A stretch of DNA of 14,988 nt from Deltaproteobacteria bacterium (GTDB taxonomy: Bacteria > Myxococcota_A > UBA9160 > UBA4427): assembly GCA_011051925.1 (NCBI GenBank), contig DRKE01000456.1, positions 1 to 14,988 of the forward strand, written 5' to 3'. Made by a program: the position numbers and the translations under genes. Shown here piece after piece: positions 1 through 6,278 of this stretch (position 1 is the first letter of the stretch; every line of letters starts with the position of its first letter). The notes under the pieces were generated by a model, which did not search any database, had not been told where the DNA came from, and saw nothing but the letters and a program-made list of their open reading frames with translations.

Positions 1-140
1 GCTCCCTGCCCACGGGTGCGCCGGGAGTATGGAGCCGATCGCCCGACGTCTCAATCACCCGGCGGGATTCCCCTCACCCTGGCGGGATCAGCCCCTCCGC
101 CCCCTGTGCTAGAACCTGCGATCGGAAAAAGGAGAAACCC
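1..140. other. Upstream region of the doxX-like gene
   Basis: There is no convincing gene here. Short frames stay open because of the GC content, but none has a start with a ribosome binding site. A TAGAAC hexamer at 110-115 could be a -10 element placing a transcript start near 122, but no good -35 partner is visible. GGAGAA at 131-136 is the ribosome binding site of the gene that follows. The left edge may be the tail of an intergenic region. Confidence 0.4.
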
Positions 141-584
141 TTGAGTCTCGCAACCCTCCTCCACGGCACGAATCCACTGCTCATCGACGTCGGGCTGCTG
201 ATCGGACGGGTGGCCATCGGCCTCTGTTTCGTCGTCCATGCGCTCGGCAAGCTCGGCCTCGTCGGGTCGGGTTCGATGGCGGGATTCGCGAGTTGGCTGG
301 CGGATCTCGGGGTCCCGATGCCGGCCGTCCAGGCCCGGATGGCGATGCTGTCGGAGCTCGTGGGCGGAATCCTGCTCGTTCTCGGGCTCGCGACCCGTCC
401 CGCCGCCGCGGTCCTGATCGTCACCATGCTCGTCGCCGGCCGCGTCGGCCATCGAGGCGCCGGCTACCTCATCACCAACGACCCGCCCGGCGCCGAGTAC
501 ACGATCAACCTCGCGGTCGTGTGCGCGATGTTCCTGTTGATGGGGCCTGGTGCGATCTCGTTGGACGCGACTCTTTTCAGATAG
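141..584 (+). CDS. DoxX family inner-membrane protein
   Basis: This is a 147-residue, four-helix membrane protein of the DoxX family. Hydrophobic segments lie at about residues 16-38, 67-84, 87-101 and 121-138. The glycine-rich first helix with a following lysine (HALGKLGL) and the C-terminal GPGAISLDA are typical of the family, whose members are about 130-160 residues long. DoxX proteins are linked to quinone-coupled thiol or sulfur oxidation or to oxidative-stress protection, but most members have no assigned substrate, and this one cannot be given a reaction. The start is TTG at 141, chosen because GGAGAA sits five bases upstream and the first helix follows directly. It appears to be transcribed alone, because an intrinsic terminator follows. 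Its last codons and TAG stop lie in the first copy of a 20-bp tandem repeat. Confidence 0.85.
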   Translation: MSLATLLHGTNPLLIDVGLLIGRVAIGLCFVVHALGKLGLVGSGSMAGFASWLADLGVPMPAVQARMAMLSELVGGILLVLGLATRPAAAVLIVTMLVAGRVGHRGAGYLITNDPPGAEYTINLAVVCAMFLLMGPGAISLDATLFR

Positions 585-670
585 CCGCAGCGCCTTTCAG
601 ATAGCCGCAGCGCCTTTCAGATCCCCGCAGCGCCTTTCAGATCGCCGCAGCGCTTTTCGGATCGCTGCGG
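571..670. repeat. Five degenerate 20-bp tandem repeats
   Basis: Five consecutive 20-bp units start at 571, 591, 611, 631 and 651. The consensus is approximately CGCCTTTCAGATCGCCGCAG. The second to fourth units differ from each other at only one or two positions, while the first and fifth are more divergent. The first unit contains the end and stop codon of the DoxX gene. The last two units form most of the hairpin of the terminator that follows, so the repeat is a serial copy of the 5' terminator arm plus its loop. There are no spacers, so it is not a CRISPR array. Confidence 0.9.
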
Positions 671-680
671 CGATTTTTCC
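641..680 (+). terminator. Rho-independent terminator after doxX-like gene
   Basis: A perfect 12-bp inverted repeat pairs ATCGCCGCAGCG at 641-652 with CGCTGCGGCGAT at 663-674 around a 10-base loop. Its last T begins a run of five T (674-678). This is a canonical intrinsic terminator on the + strand, placed 57 bp after the DoxX stop and just before the glycosyltransferase operon. It insulates the two transcription units. Confidence 0.88.
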
Positions 681-691
681 CTCTCCGACGC

Positions 692-697
692 TACCCT
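692..697 (+). promoter_or_regulatory. Candidate -10 element of a leaderless promoter
   Basis: TACCCT matches TANNNT and ends exactly seven bases before the ATG at 705, so transcription would begin at or next to the start codon. No Shine-Dalgarno sequence precedes that ATG, and the upstream terminator means a new promoter is needed here. No clear -35 box is visible about 17 bp upstream. The call is an inference from spacing. Confidence 0.4.
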
Positions 698-704
698 CCC
701 GGGC

Positions 705-2018
705 ATGCTCAGGGTCTGTCTGGCGCTGCCGGTCTTCTATCCGACCTTCGCGGGTGGATCGCTTCGCTTCCTGCACTACCAGCCGGGGCTTCGGAAGCGG
801 GACATCCAGGCCCGGGTCCTCACCGGAACGGCGCGACCCCGGGACGACCTCCATCCGGGCGCGCGCCCAACCCCGGAATCGCCGATCGGAACGCGTCTGG
901 CCGTCGATCAGATCGACGGCATTCCGGTCCATCGGATCCAGCTGCCCGAAAGGACCGGACCGCGAAGAACCTCGGTCTTCTTCCGGGCGCTGATCGAACT
1001 CTGCCAGAACCCCGCGACCCGCCCCGACCTCATCCAGCTGCATTCCTTCGAGCGCCTCGAGAGCCTGTACTGGATCCCGCGACTCGCTCGTCTCGGCGTT
1101 CCGATCGTCTATGCCATCCAGATCGCGAAACCCCTGTCCCGGGTTTCCTGGCCCCTCCGCGCCCAGAAGAGGCGGATGCTTCGCCGCTTCTACTCGGGCT
1201 TCGACGGGATCGTCACGAGCAGCGAAACGATCGAGTCGGCGCTCCGGTGCCTCGGAATCCGGACGCCGATCGCGGTCATCCCGAATGGCGTCGATCTCGG
1301 CCGCTTCGCACCCCGATCGGAAGAGGAGCGCGGATCGGCGCGACGCCGACTCGGGCTCGAGCCCGACTGTCCCGTCCTGCTCTCGGTGGGCGCCATCAGT
1401 CCCCGGAAGGGAGCGGACCTTCTCGTCGAGGCCTGGACGGAAGTTCTCGAGCGACATCCCACGACGCGCCTCCTGCTGGTCGGCCCGCGGCACGATCGGA
1501 ACCATCCCCGGCTGGCTCGCTTCCGCGCGCGACTCGAATCCTCGATCCGCCGCTCGGGCCGTCCCGACCAGGTCCATCTGCTCGGGATCCGCGAAGACCT
1601 TCCCGATCTCTATGCAGCGAGCGACCTCGTCGTCCTGCCATCGGCGCGGGAGGGCGGAACGCCAAACGTGATGCTCGAAGCGATGGCCTGCGGACGCCCG
1701 GTCCTGGCGTCGCCCTTCGAGGGACAATCGAAGGCGCTCGGTCGACCCGGCATCGAGTTCGAGCAATGTCGTCGGACGCCGGCCGCGCTGGCCCGATCGA
1801 TCGACCCTCTGCTCGCGGATCCGGCCCGGCGCCGGCGTCTCGCGAAAGCCGGCCGGTCCTGGGTCGTCCGTCATCTCGACCTCGAAACCAGCCTCGATCG
1901 CTTCGCCGGGTTCTATCGGGGAATCGACGACTGGAAGCGGGCGACGGGTGCATGCCCGTTCCCCGGAACGGATCCTTTCGAAACGCGAGTGACGCCCGCG
2001 GCATGGCCGCCACGCTGA
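705..2018 (+). CDS. Glycosyltransferase family 4 protein
   Basis: This 437-residue GT-B glycosyltransferase is expected to transfer a sugar from a nucleotide-sugar donor onto a growing glycan at the cytoplasmic face of the membrane. The N-terminal acceptor domain is about residues 1-185, beginning with a beta strand and a glycine-rich loop (FAGGS). The donor domain carries IPNGVD at 192-197, GAISPRKGADLL at 229-240 and EGGTPNVMLEAMACGRPV at 316-333, which contains the paired glutamates (E316, E325) of the E-X7-E motif of family GT4. The length is usual for the family. The ATG at 705 has no Shine-Dalgarno sequence and probably starts a leaderless message. It is the first gene of a six-gene operon and overlaps the next glycosyltransferase by 16 bp. 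Sugar specificity cannot be inferred. Confidence 0.9.
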   Translation: MLRVCLALPVFYPTFAGGSLRFLHYQPGLRKRDIQARVLTGTARPRDDLHPGARPTPESPIGTRLAVDQIDGIPVHRIQLPERTGPRRTSVFFRALIELCQNPATRPDLIQLHSFERLESLYWIPRLARLGVPIVYAIQIAKPLSRVSWPLRAQKRRMLRRFYSGFDGIVTSSETIESALRCLGIRTPIAVIPNGVDLGRFAPRSEEERGSARRRLGLEPDCPVLLSVGAISPRKGADLLVEAWTEVLERHPTTRLLLVGPRHDRNHPRLARFRARLESSIRRSGRPDQVHLLGIREDLPDLYAASDLVVLPSAREGGTPNVMLEAMACGRPVLASPFEGQSKALGRPGIEFEQCRRTPAALARSIDPLLADPARRRRLAKAGRSWVVRHLDLETSLDRFAGFYRGIDDWKRATGACPFPGTDPFETRVTPAAWPPR

Positions 2019-3361
2019 TCCGGCCACGCGTCGGGCGGCGCGAACCGACGCACGGCGATTCCCGATGCGCGGACGTCGGGTCCGGAACGGGGGATTCCGG
2101 ATGCGGGATCCTGATCGTCACCGACCGCCGATTCTGGAATCGGTCGATCGGTTCGGAAACGAGGATCGCGAACCTCCTTTCCCATCTCGCGCGTCGTCGC
2201 GAACCCATCGTCGTCGCCTACGTCGGACGCCTCCGGCGAAACGAACGAGCCGCCCTCGATGCCTTTCGCCACGATGCGGCTCGCGATCTGACGATCCTCG
2301 CCCGCCGTCCCGAGTGGCGGACTGTCGGCGCCACGCTGGCCCGCTCCCTGCGAAGTCTCTGGCCATTCCGTGCCGTCCCGGGAAGGATCCCGGAATCGGG
2401 TCCCTTGTCGTCCCCCCTTCGAAGTCCTTCCGCGCGGCGAAGGTTCGTCGAGACCACCATCCGGACCACGAGACCCCGCATCGTTCTCGTGGAGTTCACC
2501 CGGCTCGCAGCACTCGTCCACCCTCGCCCCGTCCTCGCAGACCCCGCTCCCCAATACCTCCTCGACACCCACGACATCCTCGCCCGACGCGTCCAGCCGC
2601 GATCCGGCTCCGAAGGCGCCGCTCCCGCCGATCCGTGGATCGCCGCTTCCGCATTCGACGAGATTCGCGCCCTCGAAGGCTTCGATGTTCTGATCGCCAT
2701 CCAGGGCGTCGAAGGCGCCCTCCTCCGTCGCCAGTTTCCCGACAAACCGGTCCTGGTCGTTCCCCACGGCCTCGACCTTCCCGAATGCCCTCCCTCTCCC
2801 TGTTCGAGCGGAGGCCCCATCCGTCTGGGCTTCCTGGGCGGACGCGACCCGGCGAACGCCGAGGCCCTCGACTGGTTCGTCGAGACGGTCTGGCCGACGC
2901 TGCATGCGCGTTTCGGCGCGCGAATCGCCTTCGACGTCGGGGGACAGATCTGTCGACGTTGGACGAAACCGCCCTCCGGCATCCGCCTCGTCGGGACGGT
3001 CGATTCGATCGGGGATTTCTGGCCGAAGATCGATCTCGCCGTCAATCCGGTCCGCTCGGGCAGCGGGCTCAAGATCAAGAACGTCGAAGCCCTCGCCCAC
3101 GGCAGGGCGCTCGTGACGACATCGATCGGGGCCGAAGGACTCGAGTCCGCGAGCCCGGACGGACTGCGCATCGCCAATGGCCCGGACGAATGGATCTCGA
3201 CGCTTGCCGATTGGATCGCATCTCCCGCATCTGCCCGTCGGACGGCACGCCACGGTCGCGCCTTCTTCGAAGCCCATCTGTCGGCGGATCGGGCCTTCGC
3301 GGAACTCGACGCCTATCTCGATCGAACGCTGAGCCATGCGACCGGCGGGGCGGGCCCATGA
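2003..3361 (+). CDS. Glycosyltransferase (GT4/Glyco_trans_1_4-like)
   Basis: This is a 452-residue GT-B type glycosyltransferase. After about 34 poorly ordered residues, the acceptor domain starts with GILIVTDRRFW and continues to LLDTHD at 186-191. The donor domain begins near VVPHGLD at 252-258, followed by a LGFLGG strand. The most diagnostic stretch is SGSGLKIKNVEALAHGRALV at 352-371, the nucleotide-sugar-binding segment seen in many polysaccharide-locus glycosyltransferases. The ATG at 2003 is preferred because it overlaps the upstream gene by only 16 bp. An in-frame ATG at 1952 would deepen the overlap, and no in-frame ATG or GTG lies between 2003 and the conserved core. No good ribosome binding site is seen, so it probably depends on translational coupling. 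The stop overlaps the next start in ATGA. It probably acts with its neighbours on one surface glycan. Confidence 0.85.
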   Translation: MAATLIRPRVGRREPTHGDSRCADVGSGTGDSGCGILIVTDRRFWNRSIGSETRIANLLSHLARRREPIVVAYVGRLRRNERAALDAFRHDAARDLTILARRPEWRTVGATLARSLRSLWPFRAVPGRIPESGPLSSPLRSPSARRRFVETTIRTTRPRIVLVEFTRLAALVHPRPVLADPAPQYLLDTHDILARRVQPRSGSEGAAPADPWIAASAFDEIRALEGFDVLIAIQGVEGALLRRQFPDKPVLVVPHGLDLPECPPSPCSSGGPIRLGFLGGRDPANAEALDWFVETVWPTLHARFGARIAFDVGGQICRRWTKPPSGIRLVGTVDSIGDFWPKIDLAVNPVRSGSGLKIKNVEALAHGRALVTTSIGAEGLESASPDGLRIANGPDEWISTLADWIASPASARRTARHGRAFFEAHLSADRAFAELDAYLDRTLSHATGGAGP

Positions 3362-4410
3362 CCGGACCGGGTCCGCAGCGGCTTCTTCTGGTCCTTTCCG
3401 GGCGATCGGCCTTCGAGTCCCTCGTCGGCCCCGTCCCCGAGGATCTCCGAGCCCGGTTCCATTTCCAGAAGCCCCGCAACGCGCTTCGGATCCACGCGCT
3501 GCTTTCCCGATCGCGTCTCGTCATCAGCAAGAGCTATCGCCGGCCCGAGCCCAATCGGTGGATCCTCGCGGCGCGACGCCGCGGGATCCCGACGTTGCTG
3601 GTCGTCGACGGCCCCCTCGAATGGTCCAATCTCTACCGGGAGGACCATCGCATCCTGTCGCCGGAGGTCGGCGGCCTCTTCGAACCGATCATCCACGACG
3701 CCGTCGCGTCGATCGGCCCGGGGCAGACCCGCTGGCTGGCAGCCCGGAACGAGGGCCGCGGAATCTCGTGGTTGGACTACCGGAACCATCGGATCCAGTC
3801 GTCGCAGGGGACATCGACCCTCCATCCGCCGCCCGGGCTCGGCGGAAGGTCCGAACCCGAATTCGATTTCCTGTTGACGACGGCCAGGAGAGCCTGGATC
3901 GGTCCCGCCGAGCGGGGGGCGCTCGAGCGGGTTCTCGAGAACTGCGCGTCGGCGCTCGATCGGGGGGGCCATCGGGTGCTGATCCGGATCTTCGACGAAG
4001 GTCTTCGCGCCGCCGTCACCAGGCGTCTGCCTCGGGCCCGCTCCGAGGAGACCGGGGCTTCGGCCACCGCGATCTCGCGCGCGCGATGCGTCATCGGCAC
4101 ATCGAGCAGCCTGCTTCTCGAAGCGATGCAATGGGAGAAACCGACGGCGACCCTGGTCTTCCGCGACAGTCCCCTCTTCTACCAGACCGGCTGGCTCCTC
4201 GGGCCGACCGCGGACTGGGAAGCCGGTTTCGAGTCGATGCTCGCGCGGGACACCCGCCGCATGGTCTTCCAGAGGCACAGCCTGCAGGAGCAGCTTTCCC
4301 GGGAAGACTTCTTCGATCCTTGCCGGCGGGTCCTCGCCGGTACGTTCCTCGCTCGTCCCCGCCCCTTCGACGACCTCGATCGGGCCTTCGAGCGACGCCT
4401 CGGCTGCTAG
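3358..4410 (+). CDS. Putative divergent GT-B glycosyltransferase-like protein
   Basis: This 350-residue protein is not assigned to a named family with confidence. The N-terminal half has alternating strands and helices with LVISKSYRR (54-62) and GIPTLLVVDGPLEWSN (76-91), resembling the acceptor half of a GT-B enzyme. The C-terminal half contains CVIGTSSSLLLEAMQWEKPT (244-263), like the donor-site loop of capsule and surface-polysaccharide enzymes, in which a Ser/Thr-rich loop precedes a helix with a glutamate. It has no signal peptide and no membrane helix, so it should be cytoplasmic. The start is the ATG in the ATGA overlap with the upstream glycosyltransferase. The frame is open for another 430 codons upstream, but that part is a shadow of the previous gene. 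Position between two glycosyltransferases and an acyltransferase supports a role in surface carbohydrate synthesis, which remains inference. Confidence 0.65.
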   Translation: MTGPGPQRLLLVLSGRSAFESLVGPVPEDLRARFHFQKPRNALRIHALLSRSRLVISKSYRRPEPNRWILAARRRGIPTLLVVDGPLEWSNLYREDHRILSPEVGGLFEPIIHDAVASIGPGQTRWLAARNEGRGISWLDYRNHRIQSSQGTSTLHPPPGLGGRSEPEFDFLLTTARRAWIGPAERGALERVLENCASALDRGGHRVLIRIFDEGLRAAVTRRLPRARSEETGASATAISRARCVIGTSSSLLLEAMQWEKPTATLVFRDSPLFYQTGWLLGPTADWEAGFESMLARDTRRMVFQRHSLQEQLSREDFFDPCRRVLAGTFLARPRPFDDLDRAFERRLGC

Positions 4411-4413
4411 AGT
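4408..4413 (+). promoter_or_regulatory. Candidate -10 element, leaderless start of acyltransferase gene
   Basis: TAGAGT matches TANNNT and ends seven bases before the ATG at 4421, the same spacing as at 692-697/705. Its first three bases are the TAG stop codon of the preceding gene. There is no Shine-Dalgarno sequence in the 10-bp gap. This could be an internal promoter giving a leaderless transcript of the last three operon genes. The evidence is spacing only, and no -35 element is clear. Confidence 0.3.
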
Positions 4414-4420
4414 TCCTTCC

Positions 4421-5053
4421 ATGTCCAGACGCCCGCTGCGGCGATTCCTCGCCCGCAGGTTTCTTTCGCTCACCGGGTGGAAGCCCGACGGCCGTCGTCC
4501 GGAAGCCCGTCGATTCGTGCTGATCGCCGCGCCCCATACGACGAACTGGGATTTCCCCTATCTGCTCGCCTTCGCGGCCCATTTCGATGTCCAGATCTCG
4601 TGGATGGGCAAGGACACGCTCTTTCGCTGGCCCTTCGGCGGCGTCATGCGTGCCCTCGGCGGTGTCCCCGTTCGTCGTGACCGCAAGGAGAATCTCGTCT
4701 CCGCCATGGCCCGGACCTTCGAGGCGCATTCCGACCTGGGGCTGGTCGTGCCAGCCGAGGGAACACGAAGCCACGTCGACTACTGGAGATCCGGCTTCTA
4801 TCACATCGCGACCATGGCCCGTGTGCCGATCGTCATGAGCTATCTCGACTACGCGCGCAAGGTCGGTGGATTCGGCCCGGCCTTCATGCCGAGCGGGGAC
4901 ATCCCCAAGGACATGGGGATCATCCGCCGATTCTACGCAGGGCGACAAGGCCGATTTCCCGAGCGCTTCGGCCGCATCCGTCTGCGGGAGGAGGATCACG
5001 GGCCGCCCGGGGCTCCGGGGAGCCCCGGGAGCGGAAGACCGGAGGTGCTTTGA
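4421..5053 (+). CDS. Lysophospholipid acyltransferase (PlsC-like) family protein
   Basis: This 210-residue acyltransferase is related to 1-acyl-sn-glycerol-3-phosphate acyltransferase. It carries the catalytic HX4D motif as HTTNWD (H39, D44), the substrate-binding block GGVPVRRD (80-87) and the EGTR block at 113-116. Such enzymes move an acyl group onto lysophospholipid or other hydroxyl acceptors at the inner membrane. The family includes forms acting on ornithine lipids and glycolipids, so the acceptor here may be a glycan-lipid made by the upstream glycosyltransferases. The NWDFP context resembles small stand-alone LPLAT proteins more than housekeeping PlsC. No strong transmembrane helix is present, so membrane association is probably peripheral. 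The Gly/Pro-rich tail after residue 192 is unlikely to be part of the fold. Its stop overlaps the TTG start of the sigma factor gene. Confidence 0.85.
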   Translation: MSRRPLRRFLARRFLSLTGWKPDGRRPEARRFVLIAAPHTTNWDFPYLLAFAAHFDVQISWMGKDTLFRWPFGGVMRALGGVPVRRDRKENLVSAMARTFEAHSDLGLVVPAEGTRSHVDYWRSGFYHIATMARVPIVMSYLDYARKVGGFGPAFMPSGDIPKDMGIIRRFYAGRQGRFPERFGRIRLREEDHGPPGAPGSPGSGRPEVL

Positions 5054-5682
5054 GCGGATCGGGAAAACGCCCGCTCGCTCCGAAGAATCGGGAACCTTTC
5101 GGACCCGCAGCGCCCCTCCCCACGATGGTGGATCTCGACTGCATACGCGCCGCCCAACGGGGGGATCTGATCGCGATGAGCGACCTGATGGATGCGCTAC
5201 TGCCCTGGGTGGGCCGGATCTGCGGGTCGATCGCGCTCGACGCCGGACCCGACGCGGCCCAGGAAACGCTGATCCAGGTCATGCGGGACCTCCGGAACCT
5301 GCGGGATCCCGCCTCGCTCCGCAGCTGGGTCCGCCGGATCGCGACCCGTGAGGCCATCCGGCATGCAACGCGTCGTCGCCGCGAACCGCCCATCGACGAT
5401 CCCGATCGGCTCCGGGAAGCAGGGGATCCCGCATCGGCCGATCTGCCCTCTGCCGGCACGCCTTTCGGCGCACGCCACGCATCCGACCATCCCGATCTCC
5501 GACACGACATCGCCGTCGTGCTCGGAGCGCTGTCCGCGGATCAGCGGGCGATCCTGGTTCTCCGGGACCTCGAGGGACTCTCGGAATCCGAAGCCGCCAA
5601 AGAGCTCGACGTCGCCCGAGGCACGATCAAGTCCAGACTCCACCGCGCCCGCGAGGCGTTTCGCCAGAGGTGGCCCGCATGA
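5050..5682 (+). CDS. RNA polymerase sigma factor, ECF (sigma-70) family
   Basis: This 210-residue protein has the two-domain ECF layout. Sigma region 2 spans about residues 32-108, with DAAQETLIQVMRDL and the core-binding/-10 recognition helix RSWVRRIATREAIRHATRR. Region 4 spans about 155-205, with LSADQRAILVLRDLEGLSES and the helix-turn-helix EAAKELDVARGTIKSRLHRA. An Asp/Pro-rich linker joins them. It should direct RNA polymerase to a specific promoter set. The start chosen is TTG at 5050, because GGAGGT lies at 5041-5046 and the codon overlaps the upstream stop. That spacing is only three bases, and the first 25 residues look unconserved, so ATG at 5125 is an alternative. No recognisable anti-sigma factor is adjacent. 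The following gene encodes an SRPBCC protein with an ATGA overlap. Confidence 0.87.
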   Translation: MSGSGKRPLAPKNREPFGPAAPLPTMVDLDCIRAAQRGDLIAMSDLMDALLPWVGRICGSIALDAGPDAAQETLIQVMRDLRNLRDPASLRSWVRRIATREAIRHATRRRREPPIDDPDRLREAGDPASADLPSAGTPFGARHASDHPDLRHDIAVVLGALSADQRAILVLRDLEGLSESEAAKELDVARGTIKSRLHRAREAFRQRWPA

Positions 5683-6212
5683 ATTCCGACACCCCCGACA
5701 CGATGACCGGCGATCCTCCCATCGACGTCGGATCCGGAACCTGGCCCGTCGTCGAGATCGATCCCGTCGCGAAGCTTCGAGCCCTGGCGGCGGGCATTCC
5801 GCTCGCCGTGGTCGATGAAGCCCTTTTCGACGTGCCCTTCGAGCGGTTCTGGGACTTCGTCGGAGACCTCGAGAAGAGCACACCCCGGATCGAGGGCAGC
5901 GTACACGGGGTCCGGATCCTGGAACGCCGGGGCGATGATCGTCTACGACTCGAGATCCGCACGCTGATCGGCACGCGGGACGAATTCGAGGTCGTGCTTC
6001 GCCCCGGCTACTGCATCATGCAATCGGGCCGGGCGGTCGTCGGGATGGCTGCCCGGCCCGAGGGTCCACACCGGACGCGCTATTTCCATTTCGAAGGCGC
6101 GAGGCGCTTCCGCTGGTTCTTGCGCCCCATCCTCGCCTGGAATATCCGTCAGGACTTCCGGCGCCTTCGGAGGCTCCTCGAGCGGGAATCGGATCCGACG
6201 GGACGAGCCTGA
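5679..6212 (+). CDS. SRPBCC (START-like) family protein
   Basis: This 177-residue protein has the helix-grip pattern of the SRPBCC/polyketide cyclase superfamily. ALFDVPFERFWDFVGDLEK (48-66) is the first strand and helix typical of this fold. Antiparallel strands follow (VRILERR, LRLEIRTLIG, EFEVVLRPGYC, RTRYFHFEGA), and an arginine-rich C-terminal helix starts near residue 150. These proteins hold hydrophobic ligands in a deep cavity, and the ligand here is unknown. The ATG at 5679 is chosen because it overlaps the sigma-factor stop in ATGA and has AGAGG about ten bases upstream. GTG at 5670 is a three-codon-longer alternative. It is the last gene of the operon. Tight coupling to a sigma factor suggests either a ligand-sensing partner or simply another lipid-handling protein. 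Confidence 0.75.
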   Translation: MNSDTPDTMTGDPPIDVGSGTWPVVEIDPVAKLRALAAGIPLAVVDEALFDVPFERFWDFVGDLEKSTPRIEGSVHGVRILERRGDDRLRLEIRTLIGTRDEFEVVLRPGYCIMQSGRAVVGMAARPEGPHRTRYFHFEGARRFRWFLRPILAWNIRQDFRRLRRLLERESDPTGRA

Positions 6213-6278
6213 TCCCTGGACCGACCGGAGGCGGGGACCCACCCGGATCAGCGGGGCGTCGGCGATCGGTCGATGGCC
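6213..6278. other. Convergent intergenic gap
   Basis: These 66 bp separate the end of the rightward glycosyltransferase operon from the end of ilvA. No hairpin followed by a T run is visible on either strand, so termination of the two converging operons here is probably factor-dependent or lies inside the genes. Confidence 0.4.

Noticed and set aside
571..670. Possible CRISPR-like array
   Set aside because: The 20-bp units are directly adjacent with no spacers, and they explain themselves as copies of a terminator arm.
1247..2002. In-frame upstream extension of the second glycosyltransferase
   Set aside because: This part is an out-of-frame shadow of the first glycosyltransferase, whose conserved motifs occupy the same bases.
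2065..3357. In-frame upstream extension of the third operon gene
   Set aside because: It is an Arg/Pro/Ser-rich shadow of the second glycosyltransferase. The ATGA junction at 3358 gives a natural start.
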